64,000 nucleotides of DNA, taken from Sepiola atlantica. Its lineage: Eukaryota; Mollusca; Cephalopoda; Sepiida; Sepiolidae. The stretch is from contig OY744535.1 of assembly GCA_963556195.1 (NCBI GenBank), positions 91,230,449 to 91,294,448 on the forward strand, written 5' to 3'. Under the pieces are notes generated by a model, which had not been told where the DNA came from, ran no database searches, and saw only the letters and a list, made by a program, of their open reading frames with translations. The translations under genes and the position numbers were made by a program. Shown here piece by piece: positions 54,355 through 64,000 of the stretch (its first letter is position 1; the number at the start of each line of letters is the position of its first letter).

Positions 54355-54676
54355 TAAAAGTTAGGAATGTTTATATGTTTATTTATGTATGTACATCATT
54401 CACTCCTAAATTAATTCACCGATTATTATGAAGTTTGGAACAGAGCTGCTAGATGTAAACAGTCGTAATGTGGTCTATATTTAGTTTAATTTACTAAGAA
54501 GGAGGTGGAAGCCATTCGTAGAAAATTCAGATACCTCCGATTTTTTAAAACTTTTAGCAATAGGTATTAGACATCAATTAATAAATATTCCCCCAATTTT
54601 AGTTTCTTTTGAGTATTTTGAAGTGGTTTTATGGACCGGAATATGGACACTATCACACAATTGAAAATCCAAATAC
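54345..54676. other. Possible end of an unrecognised transposon
   Basis: ATTCACTCCTAAATTAATTC and CCGATTATTATGAAGTTTGG have the look of a dispersed repeat, but I cannot place them in a family. Confidence 0.25.
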
Positions 54677-55152
54677 TTCAAATTTGCATTGAACCTGTTC
54701 CATAGTCATTACATAATCATAGTCATAAGACACCAATTAAATACTGCAAATTTGCATTGAACCTGTTCCATAGTCATTACATAATCATAGTCATAAGACA
54801 CCAATTAAATACTGCAAATTTGCATTGAACCTGCTCCATAGTCATTACATAATCATAGTCATAAGACACCAATTAAATACTTCAAATTTGCATTGAACCT
54901 GCTCCATAGTCATTACATAATCATAGTCATAAGACACCAATTAAATACTGCAAATTTGCATTGAACCTGCTCCATAGTCATTACATAATCATAGTCATAA
55001 GACACCAATTAAATACTTCAAATTTGCATTGAACCTGTTCCATAGTCATTACATAATCATAGTCATAAGACACCAATTAAATACTTCAAATTTGCATTGA
55101 ACCTGTTCCATAGTCATTACATAATAATAGTCATAAGACACAGATTAAATAT
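54677..55152. repeat. 68-bp minisatellite, seven copies
   Basis: Unit AAATTTGCATTGAACCTG(T/C)TCC, ATAGTCATTACATAATCATA, GTCATAAGACACCAATTAAA, TACT(G/T)C. Copies are almost identical, differing at two positions (TACTGC/TACTTC and CTGTTCC/CTGCTCC), which shuffle along the array. Confidence 0.95.
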
Positions 55153-55995
55153 TTCGAATTTTTATTAAGACTCTAAGAGCCTTAAGTTTTAGACATTTTT
55201 CAGAATCAAAATCAAAAGTAGAATAAGTATTCTAGACATAAGGGTTAGTATCATCATATTTTTATTTCAATCTTCGTGCATGTATGGATGTTGAAAATTA
55301 AGATAAATAACTTAAATGTTGTGTTTATTTGGTTTTTTGCTCGACCAGTATTTATAGAGAAATAGAAATGTATACAGCTTACTACTTTTTTAGTGACTGG
55401 GAAGATAAACAGTCAAATAATTTTGTTATAAAATTGCAAAAACACAAACATATAAAACAATCGACTATTTTTCTAATGGCAATGTTTTATCAGTTAAGAT
55501 TTTCATCATCGAGTTTAGATTTCTATTACCAATACTAGAATAGAACTAATATGGATTTGAATCGATTGATTCATAACAAATAATAATATATCGTGGGCGA
55601 CTGATCGTCAAAAAAATGTAATGATGCGAAACAAATCAATTCAGTTGATGACAGGTAAAAGTTTTAAGCAACTGCAAATGTCTCACTTAACACCATATTA
55701 CCAATATAGGTGGTAGGTTAAATAGTACAATGTCTTATTCGCCATATTATTGCTAATTAATCAATCTACATTGACTTTAAAGAATAATTCAAATCTTTGT
55801 TAAAAATAAAATATTTCATGTTAATTTTTCAAAAGTATTGTGCTATTTTTCACCATTAAAACATTTCCGAGGAATGAAAAGTTAGTGAAATTAAAGGTAA
55901 AGTAATTCTGGCGCGAATGAGAAGAAAAGCTATATTGACCGAGTGTCAATTTCAAGATGTAAAGCAAAAACAATTATGATATGAATAAGCATCGT
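55153..55995. other. AT-rich DNA, nothing recognised
   Basis: No feature can be supported here. Confidence 0.5.
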
Positions 55996-55997
55996 TT

Positions 55998-57290
55998 TTG
56001 TAAAAGCATCCAATGTAAAGGCATCCATGGTCAAAGCATCAATGGTAAAAGCATCCAAGGTAAAAGCATTAAATGTGAAAAGCATCCAATGTAAAATAAT
56101 CTTATGTAAAAGCATCTAATAAAACGGAATCAAATGTAAAAGAAACCAATGTAAAAGCATCCCATATAAAAGCATTCACAGTCAAAGCATCCCATGTAAA
56201 AGCATCCGATGTAAAAGTATTCAAAGTAAAAGCATTACATTTAAAAGCATCCAATGTAAAAACATCCACAGTCAAAGCATCCAATGTAAAAGCATCCAAG
56301 GTAAAAACATTAAATGTAAAAGCAGCAACGGTTAAATCATCCTAGGTAAACAAATCCAATTTAAAAGCATCCAAGGTAAGAGCATCAATTGTCAAAGTAT
56401 CCAATATAAAAGCATCCTAGGCCAAGCCATCTAATGTAAAAGCACCCAAAATAAAAGCATTAAATGTAAAATAATCCAAGGTTAAAACATTCATGGTCAA
56501 TGCATCCAATGTAAAAGCATCCAATGTAAAAGAATTCAAGGTAAAAGCATAAAATGTAAAAGCATCCAAAGTCAAAGCATCCAAAGTGAAAGCATTAAAT
56601 ATAAAAGAAAACAAGGTAAAAGCATCCACGGTAAAAGCATCCAATGTAAAAGCATACAAGGTAAAAGCATCCAATGTAGAATAATCTAATGTAAAAGCAT
56701 CTAATGTAAAAGCATATAATGTAAAATCATCTAATGTAAAAGCATCCAATGTAAAAGCATACAAGATAAAGTATTTAATGTAGAAGCATCGATAGTAAGA
56801 GCATTAAATGTAAAAGCGTCCAATGTAAAAGCATCCGATGTAAAAGCATCTAATGTAAAAGCATCTAATGTCAAAGAATCTTATGTAAAATAATATAATG
56901 TAAGAAGCATCTAATGTAAAAGCATCCAATTTAAAATATTCAAATAAACAATATCAAATGTAAAAGAATCCAATAAGTAAGCACGTAATGTAAAAGCATT
57001 CAATATAAATGAATCTAAGCTAAAGAATACAATGTAAGAGCACCCAAAGTAAAAAGATTTATGTAAAAGCATCCAATGTAAAAATATCAAATGTAAAAAC
57101 ATCTAATGTAAAAGCATCTAATGTAAAAGCATCTAATGTAAAAACATCTGATGTAAAAGCATCCAATGTAAAAGCATCTAATGTAAAAACATCAAATGTA
57201 AACGCATCCAATGTTAAAGCATCCAACGTGAAATAATCTAATGTAAAAGCATATAATGTAAAAGCATCTAATCTAAAGCATCAAATGTAA
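55998..57290. repeat. 15-bp minisatellite (GTAAAAGCATCCAAT)n
   Basis: More than 80 loosely conserved units. Because 15 is a multiple of 3, the minus strand stays open over long parts and would encode repeats of Asp-Ala-Phe-Thr-Leu. Stops and phase slips break it up, so a real protein is unlikely. Confidence 0.95.
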
Positions 57291-57890
57291 GACCATCCAT
57301 AATAAAAGCAATTAAATGTAATAACAGCCATAGTAAAAGCAATTAAATCTAATAACATCCATAGTAAAAGCAATTAAATGTAATAACAGCCATAGTAAAA
57401 GCAATCAAATCTAATAACATCCATAGTAAAAGCAATCAAATGTAATAACATCCATAGTAAAAGCAATTAAATCTAATAACATCCATAGTAAAAGCAATTA
57501 AATGTAATAACATCCATAGTAAAAGCTATTAAATCTAATAACATCCATAGTAAAAGCAATCAAATGTAATAACATCCATAGTAAAAGAAATCAAATGTAA
57601 TAACATCCATAGTAAAAGCAATTAAATCTAATAACATCCATAGTAAAAGCAATTAAATGTAATAACATCCATAGTAAAAGCAATTAAATCTAATAACATC
57701 CATAGTAAAAGCAATCAAATGTAATAACATCCATAGTAAAAGAAATCAAATGTAATAACATCCATAGTAAAAGCAATTAAATCTAATAACATCCATAGTA
57801 AAAGCAATTAAATGTAATAACATCCATAGTAAAAGCAATTAAATCTAATAACATCCATAGTAAAAGCAATCAAATGTAATAGCATTTTAT
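57291..57890. repeat. 31-bp minisatellite with a 155-bp higher-order unit
   Basis: Monomer ATCCATAGTAAAAGCAATTA followed by AATGTAATAAC. Variant monomers (AATGT or AATCT, CAATT or CAATC, AAAGC or AAAGA) recur in the same order every five monomers, giving a 155-bp higher-order repeat present about three times. The monomer looks derived from two units of the neighbouring 15-bp array plus one base. Confidence 0.9.
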
Positions 57891-57990
57891 GTAAAACATC
57901 CAAGTTGAAAGCATCTAATGTAAAATCATGAAGTGTAAAAATATCAAATGTAAAAGCATCAAATGTATAAGCATTAAACGATAGAAGAAA
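57891..57990. repeat. 15-bp minisatellite, distal block
   Basis: The GTAAAAGCATC type of unit resumes right after the 31-bp array, so the higher-order array sits inside the 15-bp array. Confidence 0.85.
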
Positions 57991-57999
57991 ATGTTTCAT

Positions 58000-60905
58000 G
58001 TTGTAATTAAATGTAATTGAATGACTTGGATACGTATTTCATTTGACCTGTGCAATGGACGAATATCTCTGCTGATTGAAGGATTACGGACTTATTTTAT
58101 TTTACAACAAAATGCTATTAAGAATTGTTCTTATGGTCTTTATTAATAATATTAATACGTATAATTATACTAAAGCTAAATAAATCAGCTATTGTTTCCT
58201 TTACACTTTTATACATGCTACAATATTTAGTTGGGGGATTGAGTTGTGTTCGATAAAAATACAATTAAATTCTAATTACATGTAATTTACTGTAATTAAC
58301 AGAACATGCCATTAATCGTTTATTTAGCTCCCATTCTACGTTAATACAACTAAATTCTAATAGTAGACATGTATTTTAATAAGTGATTTTTTCTAGCGTT
58401 GCTTGTTAATAGATCTATTTTGCTATCTAATTTCCATAATGTGTCCGTACACACTGTAAACACGTATGTACATTAGATAGCAAAATAATAATTCTCGTTA
58501 TTTTTATATTATCCATGAGAATAATATAAGAGTAAAGTGGCTTATTATTATTATTATTATTTTAAAAGGACTTATATAAGTAAAAGGACTTAATATTTTT
58601 GATCATGCAAGAAGAATTTAATAGATATGTTTGTTTATGAATTTTCGAATGAAAGCAAAGTTGAATAGTAGGAGTGGTTTTGACCCAACGGGTTACGTGA
58701 AGTATTGTATAATAATAAAAACAAGTGTTGGTGTACGTGAATTATACAGATGAGTAACCATGTTTAAAATGGGCTGATGTGTCGAATGTACAATATAACC
58801 CTCGCTTGTGTTGGTAACTTAGACATTTTGATTCAATCCACAATTTACCCAAACATATTGTATTTACACTGCGCCTCTAATTATTGATAATTCTTACCAA
58901 ATTTCCGATAGCACTTTGACTGTGAATATAATGATTCTTAATTACATTTGTCACCGGAAATACGAATCTAGGGATGCGTTCATTGTTACTCGAAATGATA
59001 TGAAATGATATGATAGGTGGAAAAGCGAAAGTACGGTTAGGCAACTCTTACAGCATCAGTTTTCCTATGATCGTTTGAACTATCTACGTCGCAGTGAAAT
59101 AAATAGTATGTTTAATCGCAAAGTTAATCGTCACATTATTTAAATACAAATAGAAGAGTTAATGAAATAAATCAGAGCCAAAGTGTGTTTTATAACGAGG
59201 GCAAAAACATAAGCTGTCACAGTTGATGAAAATGAAAAAATAAATGATCATAGTAATCTAAATCTCTAAATGGGTGATGCTTATCAGAATATATAAACAT
59301 GTCTACTCAAGCTAGTAATGCAATAGTGAAGTTGTTGACGATAAAGAATTTAACACAATGCTCAATGATATATTGTTACTTTATTAGTTGGCATACAATT
59401 CCCGAAATAAAGAGTTCTTTCGCAGTTTGTGATATTCGTGATAAGGTATTTGAAAAGGATTCTCTCGGCGTAATATCAAACAGGGTGGTAAAAGTTGGCT
59501 GTTCGTTGTTTGATTATTTCAGTGAATTACTCCTGTCAACTATTTGTGGCTAGCGACTGATGTCGTCTCTGCTTCTATCTTCACTCCTATGTTGATAGGT
59601 AGTGAATCCCAGCCAGAACTGCGTTTTTTCATTCTGTATTTTCTCACCTTTAAGCGTATATCGCTAATTGACCTCATATCTGACCCCGCGCATCGACGAT
59701 AATTTCTGTTATTCTGCGTATATATTTGAAATTATTTAGAAATTCGAATTGAAGTAGCTTACGCACAAGATATTCCATACACCTTGATGATGACAGTCAG
59801 AATGAGTGACGTAAATGAAGCAAGAAAATTATGAGTTTAGGATATTCCTCTATTCTTTATCTCGTATAGTGAGTATAATTTCGAACACAGAAAAAGTTCA
59901 ATAGTATAATGGGCAAAATCAATCCCCGAAGTAAGTGACAAAGAATCGCTTACGCGGTACATAAAAGCCCCGAACAGCAAGGGGTGCAATGTACTGTAGT
60001 TTTAAATATCAAAAACTTAGATGCAGTGAAGCTGATCCGAACTGTCGAGTCCCGGGTTACAAATAATTCGTCAGTTCGAGCTCCATATAAAATAGATGAA
60101 TCGACTGTTCGTCAGTGAACTCTGGACGTCGACTTGATAGCGAAATTCATTTTGGCACACTGTACTAGTCGAGGATACGTCCTCTACAATCAGTCCGACA
60201 GAATTTTGTCATTTTGGTGACCATTTATCTGTCAGTCAGTCGTATTAGTCCAGGGCTCTGTTTTCTTTCTTTCGGAAAGGAACTGGCTGAGGCGCCCTGA
60301 CCAGGAAATGCAGACGGGGGTGTCCAAGAATTGTTAATGAAGCCAGAGTACCTAATTCTGAGGCGCTGGCTTATTCTCCCAACTTTCACGCCTTATGTCA
60401 CATGTTCATGCGGTGGAATGAAGTATATACTGAGATAGCTAGCTTTGTTCAATCAGGCGGATGTATTGTTAGGATCATTGGCAGAATGTCCATCTCCCAG
60501 GCATTACCAGCTTTCTTAGGTAAGGGGGTAGTTTATCGCTAACATTCTGAGCCAACAGTCATTTTAGTGGGCCAGAGTGCACCACTTTTTGTGCGCTAGC
60601 CTTGTGTCAAGGTAAATACCGTGAACGTCTCTAGCTTGCACGTTATTTTAGCTAGACGGATATTCGCAATACCAGCGCTGTCAGTTGAAACCGTGCAGCT
60701 CTTGGTCCTATCGGGCAATATATTTCTGGATTTTCGTGGAATTCTGAATACGTGTATTATACTGTTGAAATTTAATACTATAAATATGTTAAAGATTTTA
60801 GGTATTACTTATACTATTGCATATTCAGAGAGCTTTTAGAGGTACATTCTTGAGAACATATGAACACTTTAAAACGGCTTACGAGGCAGCATTTAACTAT
60901 CCTGT
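58000..60905. other. AT-rich to mixed DNA without a recognised gene
   Basis: A 15-bp perfect inverted pair ATTTTGCTATCTAAT / ATTAGATAGCAAAAT lies at 58417-58431 and 58472-58486. The part from about 59930 to 60750 is less AT-rich and contains CTTAGGTAAGG, a splice-donor-like site at about 60516, but no exon is recognisable. Confidence 0.45.

Positions 60906-60988
<83 letters not shown>
60906..60988. repeat. (TA)n microsatellite
   Basis: Left flank of an inverted repeat starting at 60987. Confidence 0.95.
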
Positions 60989-60990
<2 letters not shown>

Positions 60991-61330
60991 GTATGTTTTT
61001 AAAGGTTGTGAGCAATGCAAATTCCGGGTAAAATGCAAGTAGTAAGGAACAAAAACAATAAATCGAATACGAAATATGACTTACTATTTATTTGTCCTAA
61101 AATATTACATAACAGCAAGAGTGTTGTTAGCTGTTTGTGTGATGCCCGGATGATTAAAAAATCATTATTTAATATTTCGGGAAAAGAAACTTCCCTTTGT
61201 CAAAAATAATCAATACCAGAAGAAATCTCTGACTATGCAGAGAATCTGACAAAATTATTTTGTCAGATTCTCTGCATGGTCGCATATTCTGCATAGTTTG
61301 CATTGCCCACAGCCTTTAAAAACATACTAC
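60987..61330. repeat. Inverted repeat with a nested 39-bp palindrome
   Basis: Outer arms GTAGTATGTTTTTAAAGG..GTG.GCAATGCAAA at 60987-61020 and 61297-61330. Inside, GCAGAGAATCTGACAAAAT and ATTTTGTCAGATTCTCTGC (about 61238-61276) form an almost loop-free palindrome. (TA)n lies to the left and, after 40 bp, to the right. It is a foldback element of unknown family. Confidence 0.8.
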
Positions 61331-61367
61331 TACTATACCCAGCAATGCTTCAAGCAAACTACCATTC

Positions 61368-61370
<3 letters not shown>

Positions 61371-61419
<49 letters not shown>

Positions 61420-61420
61420 T
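61371..61420. repeat. (TA)n microsatellite
   Basis: Abuts a 35-bp tail (CTGTAAATATTTTTAG...TTAAAGTG) that recurs at 61732-61766. Confidence 0.95.
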
Positions 61421-61505
61421 GTAAATATTTTTAGAATATTAAAGTGTTTTTATACCTACAGACGATACGTTTCGTTTTTTTACCCTTATCCGTGCATGGG
61501 ATCAA
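61421..61505 (-). repeat. Element end with degenerate hammerhead-like motif
   Basis: Minus strand: ATGCA, CGGATAA (expected CTGANGA), GGGTAAAAAAAC, GAAAC, GTATC, GTC, TGTAG, then a tail of about 35 bp to (TA)n. ATGCA can pair with TGTAG over four positions. The tail sequence recurs at 61732-61766 beside another (TA)n tract. The core is too changed to be active. Confidence 0.3.
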
Positions 61506-61788
61506 AGGCAGTTCGTTGATTCAGACTGCAATAACATATGTCTACGCAACCACGAGAAATCGCCACATACAGTAATTGAAATTAACGTATACTTACCCGA
61601 GAGGCAGGGTGGGCGTGTTGTTATCAAAAGTGTTCGACGTTCTCGCAACTTTCCATAATCGCTGATGAAAAAAACTCGTAACTCCATGGAGTACTCTACT
61701 ATTAAGACTGTTAACTCTTAAAGGGGTATTAACTGTAAATATTTTTTAGATATTAAAGTGGTTTTTCTTAGTTTTAAAATGTTGTTTA

Positions 61789-61789
<1 letters not shown>

Positions 61790-61867
<78 letters not shown>
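61790..61867. repeat. (TA)n microsatellite
   Basis: A TA run of about 78 bp next to the second copy of the 35-bp tail. Confidence 0.95.
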
Positions 61868-61868
<1 letters not shown>

Positions 61869-62332
61869 TACGAACAGTATTGAGCTGGCTGTTTCGAATA
61901 ATATATGGTTACATTGTGTATTCAATATTATATGAAGGAAAGTAAGTTGACCGTTAGTGAATATGAGTGGTTTATATTGGCAAGCAAGACGATTAGCTTT
62001 TAGTTATGAATATAAAATAAGTCAATGAATTTCAGCAACAGTAGCTGTTGTGTTATTTCTCTTAGCTCTGGTTTATGAAACAGTATGGCTGCCAGTATGG
62101 TGATTTAAGTAAGATATAAGAAGCAAAACGCTGTGAAACTACTTGGCTCCGAAAACGTCATCCACAATTCTTTAAAGACGGTATTCGAACCTGGAAACAT
62201 CGACTTGAGGAATGCATTAACCTGAATGACAACTATGTTAAAAAATAAGCTCATGTATATATGTTGTTTTGGTAGAATAAAATTAATTAATTTCTTGAAA
62301 ATTACGCGTATTTGTTGATTCAATATCGTATC

Positions 62333-62335
<3 letters not shown>
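61868..62335. other. AT-rich DNA, nothing recognised
   Basis: No feature can be supported here. Confidence 0.5.

Positions 62336-62400
<65 letters not shown>
62336..62400. repeat. (TA)n-(TG)n-(TA)n compound microsatellite
   Basis: TA, then about 12 TG units, then TA. Confidence 0.95.
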
Positions 62401-62402
<2 letters not shown>

Positions 62403-62917
62403 CAAATTATTTATTTACAACATATACGTTACATACTTCAGAGACGTACTATGGTTTCATTTAAATAGACTGACCTTTTCTTGTTGTTTAAAATCCCCCT
62501 GCGACTCACGAAGTGAAAACAAATTGAGTTAAAAAAAATCACCGTAACGTCCTTTTGGTAAAGGTACGCATTCAATAGAAGCAGAATGTTGTTTATATGG
62601 GTCTTCATCGTAACTAAGTATTCTAATTGTAACAAATATTAAGTGGTAATCGGTAAGTTTTTGATCTTAGTCGTATATATGTTCCCTTCTCATTTAAGAG
62701 TATTCGATGAATATATCACTAGGTATTTAATAAGCAAGACTTAATATATTTAATATATTTAATTTTTTTTTAAATAATTTGAATAGGATGAGGTATCTTA
62801 TAATTAATGTTATTTGTAATAGCTATAGATTACGAGGATGTGAGTGTAGGTTAAATCTTGGTTGGAACAGAAGATATGGATTTGATAAGTATAATCTAAT
62901 ATATATGGAGGTGTTAT

Positions 62918-62920
<3 letters not shown>
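62401..62920. other. AT-rich DNA, nothing recognised
   Basis: No feature can be supported here. Confidence 0.5.
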
Positions 62921-62921
<1 letters not shown>

Positions 62922-62962
<41 letters not shown>

Positions 62963-63724
62963 ATATATATTTGCGATCGAGCACTTTATAAATTATATAT
63001 ATATATTAAATATGTACATATATACATACATATACATATATACACATATAAATATATACATATATATATAGATAGATATATACACATATATAAATATATA
63101 CACATATAAATACACATATATAAATATATACATATATATACACATATATAAATATATACACATATATAAATATATACATATATATACACATATATAAATA
63201 TATACATATATATACACATATATAAATATATACGTATATATATATACACATATATAAATATATACGTATATATATATACACACACATATATAAATATATA
63301 CGTATATATATACACATATATAAATATATACATATATATACATATATAAATATATACATATATATATACATATATAAATATATACATATATATACATATA
63401 TAAATATATACATATATATATACATATATAAATATATACACACATATATACATATATAAATATATGCACACATATATATACACATATGTAAATATATACA
63501 CACATATATATATACATATGTAAATATATACACACATATATATATACATATGTAAATATATACACATATATATATACACATATGTAAATATATACACACA
63601 TATATATATACATATGTAAATATATACACATATATAAATATATACACACATATATATACATATATGAATATATACACATATATATATAAATAAACATATA
63701 TATTAATATATACACACATTATAC

Positions 63725-63762
<38 letters not shown>
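62922..63762. repeat. TA/CATA/AAATA cryptic satellite
   Basis: A (TA)n run (62922-62960), then about 700 bp of units like ACATATATAAATATATAC(ACA), with a period near 24-34 bp, then (TA)n again (63726-63762). All three minus-strand frames stay open as Tyr-Ile-Cys-Met repeats; none is a real protein. Confidence 0.95.
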
Positions 63763-63764
<2 letters not shown>

Positions 63765-64000
63765 AGTACGTATGTTTATAGTATTTTGTTCGATTGTAGC
63801 TGTTACTTTTATAAGTGTTAAATGTGTGTATTGATATAACGTGTGATCATGGTCAATGTCGAATCAATGGTTCATTCAATTGAGTCAACTTGATAAGAAA
63901 GTAATTGTTCTTCTTGATCGCTGTATTCTCATGCAGCAGATTACAAATGTGAAGGCACGGCTTCATGGTCTCCTTCGTCGTCTTCATAAATATGCAAGCA
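63763..64000. other. AT-rich DNA at the window edge
   Basis: Nothing is recognised; the sequence is cut by the window end. Confidence 0.5.

Noticed and set aside
57291..57890. Regular 31-bp repeats resembling a CRISPR array
   Set aside because: Units are contiguous with no unique spacers, and the context is an animal genome.
55930..57999. Minus-strand ORFs encoding repeated Asp-Ala-Phe-Thr-Leu
   Set aside because: The 15-bp repeat unit keeps the frame open by arithmetic. Phase slips and stops occur throughout, and the repeat evolves as DNA, not as protein.
62986..63719. Three overlapping long minus-strand ORFs of about 220-240 codons rich in Tyr, Ile, Cys and Met
   Set aside because: All three frames are open at once because the DNA is a TA/CATA satellite. 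There is no domain and no unbiased composition.

Overview
The window looks like non-coding, repeat-dominated DNA from an invertebrate animal. It is strongly AT-rich, carries about 35 long (TA)n tracts, and every recognisable protein fragment belongs to a transposable element. The mix of Penelope-like retroelements (PLEs), RLE-type LINEs, Tc1/mariner elements and tRNA-headed SINE-like units separated by (TA)n fits a lophotrochozoan. I would guess a cephalopod mollusc such as an octopus, but that is inference from repeat style. I find no convincing complete host gene. Two CpG-rich islands (about 32.88-33.4 kb and 47.68-47.93 kb) look like promoters or first exons of genes that otherwise lie outside the window or in introns.

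Layout. 1-5.3 kb: AT-rich DNA, a pyrimidine tract, a 127-bp direct repeat and a SINE-like unit. 5.6-8.1 kb: an AT satellite and an 18-copy 75-bp minisatellite. 8.6-9.0 kb: a long inverted repeat. 9.8-13.4 kb: SINE and PLE termini, including a 1.5-kb foldback with iterated hairpins and a second PLE fragment. 13.9-16.4 kb: microsatellites and a foldback with 316-bp tandem units. 16.47-18.29 kb: a nearly intact Tc1 element with long TIRs. 18.3-20.3 kb: PLE and SINE termini. 21.1-22.3 kb: a broken mariner-like transposase. 22.3-23.4 kb: a small PLE with inverted ends. 23.76-28.08 kb: a PLE whose RT/GIY-YIG ORF lies between 1.2-kb inverted arms. 28.25-29.44 kb: a mariner pseudogene. 36.1-44.3 kb: a minisatellite into which an RLE-type (R2/R4/Dong-like) LINE has been placed twice. 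45.5-47.1 kb: a minisatellite, a palindrome and a PLE-like terminus. 49.6-50.3 kb: a decayed LINE tail. 54.7-58.0 kb: three minisatellites, one with higher-order structure. 60.9-63.8 kb: (TA)n, a nested palindrome and a TA/CA satellite.

The most interesting theme is catalytic RNA. At several independent places the sequence just inside a PLE or SINE-like end folds as a type I hammerhead ribozyme with a very short stem III: CTGANGA, a stem II hairpin, GAAA, a cleavage dinucleotide (U then A, C or U) and a stem I that closes the motif. Most lie next to (TA)n. PLEs are known to carry such ribozymes. The number of unrelated families sharing them here, including tRNA-headed units, is what deserves checking.

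All structural calls come from reading the sequence by eye. No folding, alignment or database search was run. Coordinates of decayed elements and repeats are approximate to a few bases.
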